Origin: a virus
Strand: one strand, 5' to 3'
DNA: 46,165 nucleotides
Virus record (IMG/VR): IMGVR_UViG_3300027796_000287
Span: 1 to 46,165 of that record
A model generated the notes under the pieces. The model was not told where the DNA came from. It saw only the letters and a program-made list of their open reading frames with translations, and did no database searches. Of this stretch, positions 22,947 through 31,239 are shown in pieces. Every line of letters starts with the position of its first letter. The stretch's first letter is position 1. Position numbers and translations under genes: made by a program.

Positions 22947-24873
22947 CTTCGACGGCGCGGAACAGATCCTGGCGGCTTGGTGCGACGGAATGCGGCCCGA
23001 CCCGCTGCTGACCGTGTCGGAATGGGCCGATCTCCACCGCATGCTGTCCAGCCGGGCCTCGGCGGAACCGGGCCGGTATCGCACCGCCCGCACGCCCTAT
23101 ATGCGCGACATCATGGATGCGCTGTCGCCCACCAGCCCGGTGCAACGGGTGGTGTTCATGAAAGCCGCGCAGGTAGGCGCCACCGAGGCGGGCTGTTGTT
23201 TCATCGGCTTCGTCATCCACCATGCGCCGGGGCCGATGCTGTGCGTCCAGCCGACGGTGGAGATGGCCAAGCGCGCCTCGCGCCAGCGCATCGACCCGCT
23301 GATCGACGAAAGCCCTGCCATCCGCGAGCGGGTGAAGCCCGCCCGGTCGCGGGACGCCGGCAACACCATGCTGTCGAAGGACTTCCCCGGCGGCACCCTG
23401 GTGCTGACCGGCGCCAACAGCGCGGTGGGCCTGCGCTCCATGCCCGCCCGTTACCTATTCCTCGATGAGGTCGACGCCTATCCGGCCTCGGCCGACGAGG
23501 AGGGCGACCCGGTGGCGCTGGCCGAGGCGCGGTCGCTCACCTTCGCCCACCGACGGAAGGTGTTCCTGGCCTCGACGCCGACGATCCGCGGCATGTCCCG
23601 CATCGAGCGGGAATTCGAGGCCAGCGATCAGCGCCGGTTCTTCGTGCCGTGCCCCCATTGCGGGGCCATGCAATGGCTGAAATTCGACCGGCTGCGCTGG
23701 GATAAGGGCCTGCCTGGCAGCGTCCGTTACGTCTGCGAAGCCTGCGACCAGGAGATCGCCGAACACCACAAGTCCACCATGCTGGCCGTCGGAGAGTGGC
23801 GGGCCACCGCCACCTCGACTGATCCTACCCTGGTGGGTTTCCACATCTCGGCGCTGTATTCGCCGCCGGGCTGGCAGTCGTGGCGGGATATCGCCCGGCT
23901 GTGGGAATTGGCCCAGGGGAATGACGATGCCCTGCGGGTGTTCAAGAACACCGTGCTGGGCGAAACCTGGGTGGAAACCGGTGAAGCGCCAGACTGGCAG
24001 CGCCTGTATGACCGCCGCGAAACCTGGGCCAACGGCACTGTGCCCGCTGGTGGGCTGTTTTTGACCGCTGGGGCCGACGTGCAGAAGGACCGCGTCGAGA
24101 TCGACGTCTGGGCCTGGGGCCGCGGCCTGGAAAGCTGGTTGGTTGATCACATCGTTATCGATGGTGGGCCGGAACATGCCGAAACCTGGACGGCGCTGGA
24201 GGAGATCCTCGGTCGTACCTGGCTGCACGCCAGCGGCGCGGCCCTCAAGATCGCCCGTCTGACCATCGACACCGGCTACGAGGCCTCGGCGGTGTACGCC
24301 TGGGGCCGCAAGATGGGTGTCGGCCTGGTCTCGCCGATCAAGGGCGTGGAGGGTTTCAACCGCTCCAGCCCGGTGTCGGGGCCGACCTATGTGGATGCCA
24401 CCGAAGGCGGCAAGAAGATCCGCCGTGGTGCCCGGCTGTGGACGGTGGCGGTGTCCACCTTCAAGACCGAAACCTACCGCTTCCTGCGGCTCGATCGCCC
24501 CACTGACGAGGAACTGGCCGATGGTGTCCGTTTCCCGGCCGGAACGGTGCATCTGCCATCGTGGGCGGACTCGGAGTGGTGCAAGCAATTCGTGGCCGAG
24601 CAGTTGGTGACGGTGAAGAACCGCCGCGGCTTCTCGAAACTGGAATGGCAGAAGCTGCGCGAGCGCAACGAGGCGCTGGATTGCCGGGTCTATGCCCGCG
24701 CTGCCGCCTGGATCGTCGGCGCAGATCGTTGGCCCGAAGCCAAGTGGCGGGATCTGGAGGCACAGATTGGCCCGTCCGAGACGGTTCAAACTGAAGAAGC
24801 CCAGGCGGGCCAAATCCGCCGCTCCCCAACCCGCCGTTCCCGGCGGGTTTTTCATTCCAGCTATATGGGCTGA
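22912..24873 (+). CDS. Terminase large subunit (GpA family)
   Basis: 653 aa. The ATPase has a variant Walker A around KAAQVGAT (84-91) and Walker B FLDEVD (D185, E186). A zinc ribbon follows (Cys247/Cys250, Cys275/Cys278), as in lambda gpA homologues. The nuclease domain has GADVQKDRVEIDVWAWG and TIDTGYE acidic sites. Together with the small subunit it cuts and packages DNA, making cohesive ends if it behaves like lambda. The last 40 residues are an Arg/Ser-rich tail, and the final coding stretch contains a perfect terminator-like hairpin, which is unusual. Confidence 0.93.
   Translation: MSLPTSSRSSADFDGAEQILAAWCDGMRPDPLLTVSEWADLHRMLSSRASAEPGRYRTARTPYMRDIMDALSPTSPVQRVVFMKAAQVGATEAGCCFIGFVIHHAPGPMLCVQPTVEMAKRASRQRIDPLIDESPAIRERVKPARSRDAGNTMLSKDFPGGTLVLTGANSAVGLRSMPARYLFLDEVDAYPASADEEGDPVALAEARSLTFAHRRKVFLASTPTIRGMSRIEREFEASDQRRFFVPCPHCGAMQWLKFDRLRWDKGLPGSVRYVCEACDQEIAEHHKSTMLAVGEWRATATSTDPTLVGFHISALYSPPGWQSWRDIARLWELAQGNDDALRVFKNTVLGETWVETGEAPDWQRLYDRRETWANGTVPAGGLFLTAGADVQKDRVEIDVWAWGRGLESWLVDHIVIDGGPEHAETWTALEEILGRTWLHASGAALKIARLTIDTGYEASAVYAWGRKMGVGLVSPIKGVEGFNRSSPVSGPTYVDATEGGKKIRRGARLWTVAVSTFKTETYRFLRLDRPTDEELADGVRFPAGTVHLPSWADSEWCKQFVAEQLVTVKNRRGFSKLEWQKLRERNEALDCRVYARAAAWIVGADRWPEAKWRDLEAQIGPSETVQTEEAQAGQIRRSPTRRSRRVFHSSYMG
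24828..24852 (+). terminator. Terminator-like hairpin inside the terL 3' end
   Basis: AACCCGCCG (24828-24836) and CGGCGGGTT (24841-24849) pair over a TTCC loop, and the T-run continues to 24852. It lies 19 bp before the terL stop, within the coding sequence, so it would cut late transcription before the portal gene unless antitermination operates. Confidence 0.6.
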
Positions 24874-24878
24874 TCCCG

Positions 24879-25088
24879 ATGACCCTCGACGAGATGAAAG
24901 CCGAGCGCGAGCGCGTGATGGCGCGACGGAACTCGCTGGTCGCCCGCGTCACCGTGGGCGACCGCACCGTCCAGTACGACCTGACCCAGGCCAATCAGGT
25001 GCTGGCCGATCTCGACCGCCGTATCGCCCTGGCCGAGGGAAAGGGGCGCCGCCGCCGCATCCTGACCGTGGCCAGCAAGGGGCTGTGA
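24879..25088 (+). CDS. gpW-like head-tail joining protein
   Basis: 69 aa, the length of lambda gpW (68). Layout fits: helix MTLDEMKAERERVMARRNSL, beta-hairpin VARVTVGDRTVQYD, helix QANQVLADLDRRIALAEG, and a basic tail (KGRRRR). gpW plugs the portal after packaging and provides the surface for the tail connector. It starts 5 bp after terL and ends 2 bp before the portal, matching lambda order A-W-B. Confidence 0.85.
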   Translation: MTLDEMKAERERVMARRNSLVARVTVGDRTVQYDLTQANQVLADLDRRIALAEGKGRRRRILTVASKGL

Positions 25089-25090
25089 CC

Positions 25091-26509
25091 ATGTTGTCGG
25101 CCCTGCGCCGCAAGGTGGGCGCCTTTATCGGCGGCTTCGAGGCGGGTCTGGGAAACCGCCGCCTGAAGGGCTTCCAGCCCAGCCGCGCCCACCTCAACAC
25201 CCTGATCGCCGCCGCCGGGCCGGACATCACCGCCCGTGCCCGGCATCTGGTCCGCAACAATGGCTATGCCGCCAATGCCATCGAAAGTTGGGCGGGCAAC
25301 GTGGTTGGCGCCGGCATCAAGCCGTCGTCGTTGATTGCCGATGCGACGCTCAAGGCCGCCGTGCAGAAGTTGTGGCTGGCCTGGACCGACGAGTCCGACG
25401 CCGAGGGCCTTACCGATTTCTACGGCCTGCAGCGCCGGGCCGCCCGCGAAGTATTCATCACCGGAGAGGTGTTCTTCCGCTTCCGCCCGCGCCGACCCGA
25501 GGATGGCCTGTCGGTGCCGCTGCAATTGCAGATGCTGCCATCGGAAATGCTGCCGCTGACCCGGAACGAGACCCTGCCCGGCGGCAATTTCATCCGCCAG
25601 GGGATAGAGTTCGACCGCATCGGCCGCCGCGTTGCCTATCATTTCCTGCGCCGCCATCCCGGCGACAGCACTGATCCCGGCCTGGTCGGCGAAACGGTGC
25701 GGGTGCCGGCCTCCGAGATCATCCACGTCATGGACCCGGTGGATGCCGGGCAATTGCGCGGGGTGTCGCGCTTCGCCCCCGCCATCGTGAAGCTGTTCCT
25801 GCTCGACCAGTACGACGACGCCGAACTGGACCGCAAGAAGGTAGCGGCCATGTACGCGCTGTTCGTCACCACGCCGAGTCCGGGCGAGCCATTCGACATC
25901 ACCGAGGACGGCAGTTCCGGCGACCGGGTGATGGACGTCCAGCCCGGACAGGTGGTGATGCTGGAACCGGGCGAGGAAATCCAGACATCAGCCCCCGCCG
26001 ATGTGGGCGGCTCCTACGAGGCGTTCCAGTACCGCACCCTGCTGCAGATCGCCGCCGCCCTGGGGGTTCCCTACGCCTACCTGTCCAACGACATGCTGAA
26101 GGCCAATTACTCCAACTCGCGCCTCGCCCTGCTGGAGTTCCGCCGCCGCATCGACGCCTGGCAGCACGCCGTCATGGTCTACCAGCTTTGCCGGGCCGTC
26201 TGGCAACGCTGGATGGACACCGCCGTGATGGCAGGCGCCCTGACCATCAAGGGCTATGAGCCCAACCGGGCCAGCTTCATCGCCTGTTCCTGGCTGCCGC
26301 CGAAATGGGACTGGGTCGATCCGCTGAAGGATGCCCGCGCCGAGATCGAGCAGATCGAGGCGGGTCTCAAGAGCCGCACCCAGGCTCTGGCAGAGCGCGG
26401 CTTCGACGCGGAACAGGTGGACGCCGAAATCGCCGCCGATAAGGCCCGTGAGCTGCGGCTGGGGCTGGTTCTCGGCACCCCGCCGATGCCCCCCGCACCG
26501 ACACAGTAA
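25091..26509 (+). CDS. Portal protein (lambda gpB family)
   Basis: 472 aa of the lambda-type portal family. Markers: RARHLVRNNGYAANAIESWAGNVVGAGIKP near the N-terminus; FFRFRPRRPEDGLSVPLQLQMLPSEMLP; SEIIHVMDPVDAGQLRGVSRFAPAI; and LGVPYAYLSNDMLKANYSNSRLALLEFRRRID, followed by the wing/clip regions and a helical C-terminus. It forms the dodecameric gate through which terminase pumps DNA. It starts at ATG 25091, 2 bp after the gpW-like stop. Confidence 0.93.
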   Translation: MLSALRRKVGAFIGGFEAGLGNRRLKGFQPSRAHLNTLIAAAGPDITARARHLVRNNGYAANAIESWAGNVVGAGIKPSSLIADATLKAAVQKLWLAWTDESDAEGLTDFYGLQRRAAREVFITGEVFFRFRPRRPEDGLSVPLQLQMLPSEMLPLTRNETLPGGNFIRQGIEFDRIGRRVAYHFLRRHPGDSTDPGLVGETVRVPASEIIHVMDPVDAGQLRGVSRFAPAIVKLFLLDQYDDAELDRKKVAAMYALFVTTPSPGEPFDITEDGSSGDRVMDVQPGQVVMLEPGEEIQTSAPADVGGSYEAFQYRTLLQIAAALGVPYAYLSNDMLKANYSNSRLALLEFRRRIDAWQHAVMVYQLCRAVWQRWMDTAVMAGALTIKGYEPNRASFIACSWLPPKWDWVDPLKDARAEIEQIEAGLKSRTQALAERGFDAEQVDAEIAADKARELRLGLVLGTPPMPPAPTQ

Positions 26510-26517
26510 GGACCGAC

Positions 26518-27732
26518 ATGCACGATCTGCCCCATCTTGCGGCCCGGCTGTACGGGACGCCGCTGCTGGTTGCCCGCGCCAAGCTGGACGTGATCCTGAG
26601 CGCCCTCGGCCCCCGCTTGGCTGGGCAGTCCATCTCTTTCGACGGCGATGGGGCTCCGTCCACCGATGTGGAGGTCACGCCCGACGGCATCGCCATCGTG
26701 CCGGTGATCGGCACCTTGGTGGCCCGCTCCGGCTATCTGGGTACCGCCAGCGGCCTCACCGCCTATTCCGACATCGCCGAATCCATCGAGGCGGCGGCCA
26801 CCGATCCCGGAATCCGCGCCATCCTGCTGGATGTGGATTCTTCCGGCGGCGAGGTGGGCGGCCTGTTCGATCTGGTCGACCACATTCAGGCCATCCGGGC
26901 GCAGTGCGGCAAGCCGATCTGGGCGGTGGCTGACGAAGCCGCCCTGTCGGCGGCCTATGCCATCGCCTGCACCGCCGACCGCCTCTACGTCACCCAGACC
27001 GGTGAAATCGGCTCGGTCGGCGTGGTCGCCATCCATGTGGATGAATCTGCCGCCGACGCCCAGGCCGGGCGGGCCTGGAGCTTCATCCATGCCGGGGCGG
27101 CGAAGGTGGATGGCAATCCCCATCAGCCGCTGTCGGCCTCTGCCCGCGGCACGCTGCAGGCCGATGTCGATGCACTGTACGGAAAATTCACCGCCCTGGT
27201 GGCCGAGCGGCGGCGGCTATCGCCCGACGCCGTTCGGGCCACCGAGGCTGCGGTCTATCGCGGTGACCAGGCGGTCGCCGCAGGGCTGGCCGACAAGGTC
27301 GGCACGCTCCGCGTCGCCCTCACCGATCTCGGCGCCACCCTGGCGCGTCCCTCCGTCCGTTCCCCCGTTCTGTCCAAATTCAAGGAGACCACCATGTCCG
27401 AGCAAACGGGGGATGTCCCCGTTCTGGCGGCTGTGCAGTCCGCCGTCGAAGCGACCGCCGAGATCGAGCAGCGCCTGCGCGCCGAATATTCCGAGATCAG
27501 CGCCATCGCAGCCCAGGCCACCCGTCTGGGCGTCACCATCGATGCCGCCGACGCCCTGGCCAAGGGCATCCGGCCCGAGGCGCTGCGCCGCACGGTGCTG
27601 GATCAGTTGGCCTCCCGTTCCGAGGCCGCCGACGTGGTGGCCGCCGCCCCGGCTGGGGCCACGCCCAAGGCCGAAACCGAAAGCCCCATTGTCCGGCGTG
27701 CCCGTGAAGCCGCCAGCCGTCGCGGAGGTTGA
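26518..27732 (+). CDS. S49-family capsid protease with scaffold tail (lambda C-like)
   Basis: 404 aa. The N-terminal 290 residues are an SppA/S49-type serine protease: GIAIVPVIGTLV, AILLDVDSSGGEVGGLFDL, probable nucleophile Ser144 in DEAALSAAYAIA, GEIGSVGVVAI, and probable general base Lys196 in GAAKVDGNP. The remaining 112 residues are a helical scaffold with an internal in-frame start. This is the C/Nu3 arrangement: the protease matures the portal and prohead and removes scaffold. The ATG at 26518 has TAAGGA upstream. Confidence 0.9.
   Translation: MHDLPHLAARLYGTPLLVARAKLDVILSALGPRLAGQSISFDGDGAPSTDVEVTPDGIAIVPVIGTLVARSGYLGTASGLTAYSDIAESIEAAATDPGIRAILLDVDSSGGEVGGLFDLVDHIQAIRAQCGKPIWAVADEAALSAAYAIACTADRLYVTQTGEIGSVGVVAIHVDESAADAQAGRAWSFIHAGAAKVDGNPHQPLSASARGTLQADVDALYGKFTALVAERRRLSPDAVRATEAAVYRGDQAVAAGLADKVGTLRVALTDLGATLARPSVRSPVLSKFKETTMSEQTGDVPVLAAVQSAVEATAEIEQRLRAEYSEISAIAAQATRLGVTIDAADALAKGIRPEALRRTVLDQLASRSEAADVVAAAPAGATPKAETESPIVRRAREAASRRGG
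27394..27732 (+). CDS. Nested scaffold protein (Nu3-like), in frame within the protease gene
   Basis: 112 aa from internal ATG 27394, in the protease frame, preceded by AAGGAG (27382-27387) six bases upstream. The product is helical and charged (AAVQSAVEATAEIEQRLRAEYSEISAIAAQATRLG, then AADALAKGIRPEALRRTVLDQLASR) with an Ala/Pro hinge and basic C-terminus, as expected of a capsid scaffold. The strong ribosome site inside the coding sequence mirrors lambda Nu3 within gene C. Independent production is predicted, not shown. Confidence 0.75.
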   Translation: MSEQTGDVPVLAAVQSAVEATAEIEQRLRAEYSEISAIAAQATRLGVTIDAADALAKGIRPEALRRTVLDQLASRSEAADVVAAAPAGATPKAETESPIVRRAREAASRRGG

Positions 27733-27734
27733 CC

Positions 27735-28124
27735 ATGCCCGTCCTCGTTGCCTCGCCCACCCTGGGCGATCTGCTGAAGTTCGAACTGAACGCCAGCTAC
27801 ACCCGCGAGACCGTCCCCCTGAAGGCGGGCACATCCTATCCCCTGGGTTCGGTGCTGGGCCGCATCACCGCCAGCGGCGAATTCCGCCTGTCCCCCGCCG
27901 CCGAGGTGGTCGGTGACGAAGGCGCCGAGGTGGCCGTCGCCGTCCTGCTGGAAGCGGTGGATGCCACCGATGCCGCCGTCACCGGCCTCATTGCCGCCCG
28001 TGGCCCGGTCATCCTGGCCGATGCCGCCCTGGTGTTTGACGCCTCGGTCGACCTGCCCGCCGAGATCGCCGCCAAGCGGAGCCAGCTTGCCGCACTGGGC
28101 CTTGTCGCCCGCGCCACCGTCTGA
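27735..28124 (+). CDS. Head decoration protein (gpD family)
   Basis: 129 aa from ATG 27735 with GGAGG upstream. Beta-rich sequence with LVASPTLGDLLKFELNASYTRETVPLKAGTSYPLGSVLGRITASGEFRL, then AVLLEAVDATDAAVTGLIAARGPVILADAALVF, matching the lambda gpD/Shp family that trimerises on the expanded capsid and stabilises it against internal DNA pressure. The order protease, decoration, major capsid is that of lambda C-D-E. Confidence 0.9.
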   Translation: MPVLVASPTLGDLLKFELNASYTRETVPLKAGTSYPLGSVLGRITASGEFRLSPAAEVVGDEGAEVAVAVLLEAVDATDAAVTGLIAARGPVILADAALVFDASVDLPAEIAAKRSQLAALGLVARATV

Positions 28125-28138
28125 TCGGAGCCTTTTGC

Positions 28139-29161
28139 ATGAACGCGATCATCAATCCCTTCGACGCGGGCGGCTATTCGCTCGCCGAAATGACCCAGGC
28201 CATCAACCTGCTGCCCAACCTCTATACCCGGCTGGGCCAGATGGGGCTGTTCCGTTTCGAGGGCGTGACCCAGCGCAGCGTCATCATCGAGCAGGCCGAG
28301 GGCGTCCTCAACCTGCTGCCCACCGTGCCGCTGGGCGGCCCGGCCACCGTCGCCAACCGCAATGCCCGCTCCATGCGCTCGTTCACGGTGCCGTGGATTC
28401 CCCATGATGATTCCATCACTCCCCAGGACGTCCAGGGCGTGCGCGGATTCGGCGTCGCCGATGCCGCCGATCCCCTGGCCACCGTCATGGAGCGCAAGCT
28501 GACCCGCATGCGGAGCAAGCACGCCCAGACCCGCGAGTTCATGGAGGTCAACGCGCTGAAGGGCATCGTCCGCGACGGCGGCGGGTCCACCCTCTACGAT
28601 TATTTCAGCGAATTCGGCCTCGCCCGCCAGCAGGTGGATTTCACCCTCGGCACCGCCACCACCAACGTCCAGGCCAAGATCCGCGACGTGTTGCGCAAGG
28701 TGGAGACCGAACTGAAGGGCGAGACCATGACCAGCGTGCTGGCCCTGGTCAGCCCGGAATTCTTCGACAAGCTGATCGGCCATGCCAAGGTCGAGCAGGC
28801 TTACCAGTATTATTCCTCGACCGGCGCCCAGCCGCTCAGGGAAGACGTGCGCCGCCGTTTCCCCTTCGCCGGCATGGTGTTCGAGGAATACAGCGCCACC
28901 GTCACCCTTTCCACCGGCCAGACCGAAACCCTGATCCCGGCTGGGGAAGGCATCGCCTTCCCGCTGGGCACCATGGACACCTTCGTCACCTATGGTGCCC
29001 CCGCCAACTTGATCGAGACGGTCAACACGCTGGGCGTGCCCATGTATGCCCGCCAGCTTGCCCGCCAGGACGGCAGCGCCATCGACGTCAAGACCGAGGC
29101 GTCCATCCTGCCGGTCAACAAGCGCCCGCGTCTGGCGGTGCGCCTGTTCTCGGGCAACTGA
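28139..29161 (+). CDS. Major capsid protein (gpE family)
   Basis: 340 aa, lambda gpE-type HK97 fold. Recognisable parts: NPFDAGGYSLAEMTQAINLLPNLYTRLGQMGLF at the N-arm; WIPHDDSITPQDVQGVRGFG; the long helix TVMERKLTRMRSKHAQTREFMEVNALKG; and the C-terminal FVTYGAPANLIETVNTLGVPMYARQ plus RLAVRLFSGN, typical of this family's end. The ATG at 28139 follows CGGAG. It is the shell subunit; several hundred copies per virion are expected. Confidence 0.95.
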   Translation: MNAIINPFDAGGYSLAEMTQAINLLPNLYTRLGQMGLFRFEGVTQRSVIIEQAEGVLNLLPTVPLGGPATVANRNARSMRSFTVPWIPHDDSITPQDVQGVRGFGVADAADPLATVMERKLTRMRSKHAQTREFMEVNALKGIVRDGGGSTLYDYFSEFGLARQQVDFTLGTATTNVQAKIRDVLRKVETELKGETMTSVLALVSPEFFDKLIGHAKVEQAYQYYSSTGAQPLREDVRRRFPFAGMVFEEYSATVTLSTGQTETLIPAGEGIAFPLGTMDTFVTYGAPANLIETVNTLGVPMYARQLARQDGSAIDVKTEASILPVNKRPRLAVRLFSGN

Positions 29162-29163
29162 TC

Positions 29164-29481
29164 ATGTCGGCCTTCGCCGATGCTCTCGACGACCTGTTCG
29201 CCGATCCCCACCTCGCCCGCACGGTTACTTACCGTCCAGGCGGGGTCGGCGACGGGGTGCCGGTGCGTGTGATCGCCACGCGGAACGACCAAGTCTCGGA
29301 GTTCAGCGACATCAACGTGGTGTCGGCGACCGCCCGGTTCGATCTGCGCGTCTCGGAGGTGGCGATCCCAGTTGAAGGCGACACCATCACCTTGGACGGC
29401 GAGACCTTCGTCGTTCAGGGGGGGCCAATCCGTGACACCGAGCGCCTAGTCTGGACATTGGACACGAGGCCAGTGTCATGA
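29164..29481 (+). CDS. Head-tail joining protein (FII-like)
   Basis: 105 aa, beta-rich: DALDDLFADPHLARTVTYRPGG, VPVRVIATRNDQVSEFSDINVVSATARFDLRVSEV, then GDTITLDGETFVVQGGPIRDTERLVWTLDTRP. Length and position after the major capsid gene match lambda gpFII-type connectors that bind the gpW-sealed portal and receive the tail. Its stop overlaps an ATG (29478) that would normally couple to the next tail gene, but the minus-strand moron follows at once, so that coupling has been broken or moved. Confidence 0.8.
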   Translation: MSAFADALDDLFADPHLARTVTYRPGGVGDGVPVRVIATRNDQVSEFSDINVVSATARFDLRVSEVAIPVEGDTITLDGETFVVQGGPIRDTERLVWTLDTRPVS

Positions 29482-29483
29482 AT

Positions 29484-30392
29484 TTATGGAAAGTCCGTTG
29501 CAACATGCGTGGTAAGCGGCAGCACGACGATACCATTAACCTGGCAGAGGGAAATAAATTCGAGCGCTTTGACCGGGTCGGTGATTGGAACAATATCGAA
29601 AGCTAGCGGGACCCCAATGGGGGCACTCATGTGGTTTATTTTTGATCCTACCTGATGGGCGATGTCGATGATCAAGTCCATGTAACTCGTCCGCTGCCCA
29701 TTAATCTCAGCAGACAGAACTCCAGGTGTGCAGAAGGCGGATAAGCATGCTTTCGGCGAATTCCATGATATCTCGACGAATGGGTGTTCACGCTTGGTCA
29801 GTTCCCGCCATAGGCCGTGGTTTATGGAGGCTGGGTGCAGAAGGTCACCGGGTTCGGAAAACAGCAAGTCAACCAGCCCATCAACATCAGGCACCTCGGT
29901 GAACAGCTTGCGGTCAACCGTGCGATGCCTCTCCCGCTCAAGCTTCTCGCCAGCCGCATTGGCCTTTGAATGCTTGGTGACGGGCAAATGATTGATTGGG
30001 GGCAGTGAGCAGCCACCTGCACCGCCAAACCACAAGAATGGCCCGATGTCGAGGGTCTGGGGGTCAAGAATGATCACGACGACACACCCGCTTTGGCAAT
30101 CGGCCAAGTCCAGAGAAACGCTCCAACGATTGGTCTTTGCCCCCTTCGTCAACGATTTCAGCTGGATGTGGCGAGTTATCCCCTTCGCTTTGATAGCAAG
30201 ATCGTACCCGCCTCCATCCACCTCAGGCTTCATCACCTCGGCACTATGGATTCCCATCGCCCACAGCCGACGAAGCACGTGACCAATGAATGTGTGCTCG
30301 ACAATTTTCTCCCGATAAGATGACTGCCGGGAATGACCATTTTCGGGGGGCGCATCGGCCGATTCTTCGGATATACATTCCGGAAGCGTCAT
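29484..30392 (-). CDS. PD-(D/E)XK nuclease-like moron protein
   Basis: 302 aa on the minus strand inside the tail operon, in visibly lower-GC sequence. Residues 25-120 look like a restriction-endonuclease fold: E32 in REKIVEHTFIGHVLRRLWAMG, D64 in VDGGGYDLAIKAKG, and Q77-L-K79 in RHIQLKS, followed by a core strand (CVVVIILDP). The C-terminal 150 residues have no recognisable domain and may recognise a target or partner. Similar pieces occur in DUF4365-like proteins. Placement, strand and composition mark it as a moron, probably expressed by the prophage. Defence against other phages is a reasonable hypothesis; substrate unknown. No partner gene adjoins it. Confidence 0.75.
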   Translation of the reverse strand: MTLPECISEESADAPPENGHSRQSSYREKIVEHTFIGHVLRRLWAMGIHSAEVMKPEVDGGGYDLAIKAKGITRHIQLKSLTKGAKTNRWSVSLDLADCQSGCVVVIILDPQTLDIGPFLWFGGAGGCSLPPINHLPVTKHSKANAAGEKLERERHRTVDRKLFTEVPDVDGLVDLLFSEPGDLLHPASINHGLWRELTKREHPFVEISWNSPKACLSAFCTPGVLSAEINGQRTSYMDLIIDIAHQVGSKINHMSAPIGVPLAFDIVPITDPVKALEFISLCQVNGIVVLPLTTHVATDFP

Positions 30393-30523
30393 TAGGGAGT
30401 GCCTCGTCAGGGGCAGTTAAAGGGGTCTGCTGATCGGCTGCCCCTTTCTCTGCATGTGCTATCGCCAATTCCGGGACAGCCTAAGATCACCGGGTTGAGG
30501 TCGCAACGTCCGCGTCATTAGGG
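30386..30523. repeat. 12-bp direct repeat and hairpins upstream of the moron
   Basis: GCGTCATTAGGG occurs at 30386-30397 (over the moron start codon) and 30512-30523, 126 bp apart. Between them AGGGGCAG (30409-30416) pairs with CTGCCCCT (30438-30445), competing with AAAGGGG (30419-30425)/CCCCTTT (30441-30447). TCATTA/TAATGA (30515-30540) forms another dyad, and GAACCGGTTC (30553-30562) a palindrome. Likely moron control region or insertion scar. Confidence 0.45.
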
Positions 30524-30600
30524 GCGGCCGTCTCTAATGATTTTGTGAATGCGAACCGGTTCCTTTCTCATTGAGCCGAAACCGCCACTGGAGCTGCCAG

Positions 30601-31239
30601 TTGCGCCTAGACCTCGCGGTAAATGGCGATCTGCGCAAAATCATGGCCGACGAGGTCAAGGCCGCCGAAGACGCGGTCACCGCCGCCATGCGCCAAGCCG
30701 CCGACGGATTGAAGGCCGATCTTCGCCGCCAGGTCACCGAGGCTGGAATGGGCCAGCGCCTCGCCAATACCTGGCGGGCCGAGCTTTATCCCAAGGGCCG
30801 GAAAAGCATCAAGGCGGCCGGCTTCGTCTTCACCAAGGCTCCCACCATCATCCGTGCCTTCGACACCGGTGCGGTGATCAAATCCAAACACGGCTTCTGG
30901 CTGGCGATCCCCACACCCGCCGCCGGGACCGGCGCCCGAGGCAAGCGCATGACGCCCGGCCTGTGGGAGCAAATGCATGGTGCCCGACTGCGCTTCATCT
31001 ACCGCCGCGGCGCACCCTCGTTGCTGGTGGCCGAGGACATGCGGGCACGGAACGGGAAACGGGGCGGCTTTGCCCACGGCAGCGCCTCGGCGCTCCGCAC
31101 CGGACGCGGGCTGGCCACGGTGGTGATGTTCATCCTGGTGCCGCAGGTGAACCTGAAAAAGCGCCTGGACGTGGATGCTGCCGCCGAGCGGTGGGCTTCG
31201 GCGCTGCCTGAACTGATCGTCAGGAATTGGCGGAATTAG
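30601..31239 (+). CDS. DUF6441 minor tail protein (gpZ-like position)
   Basis: 212 aa from TTG 30601 with GGAG seven bases upstream; this gives the usual DUF6441 N-terminus (LRLDLAVNGDLRKIMADEV). The open frame from ATG 30571 adds ten unrelated residues. Features: a helix EVKAAEDAVTAAMRQAADGLKADLRRQV, WRAELYPKG, FVFTKAPTIIRAFDTGAVIKSK, and the C-terminal LKKRLDVDAAAERWASALPELI. It occupies the lambda Z slot, so it probably helps tail completion and attachment to the head. The weak start just after the moron segment suggests that the insertion removed the original start. Stop overlaps the Fic stop by 3 bp. Confidence 0.8.
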   Translation: MRLDLAVNGDLRKIMADEVKAAEDAVTAAMRQAADGLKADLRRQVTEAGMGQRLANTWRAELYPKGRKSIKAAGFVFTKAPTIIRAFDTGAVIKSKHGFWLAIPTPAAGTGARGKRMTPGLWEQMHGARLRFIYRRGAPSLLVAEDMRARNGKRGGFAHGSASALRTGRGLATVVMFILVPQVNLKKRLDVDAAAERWASALPELIVRNWRN

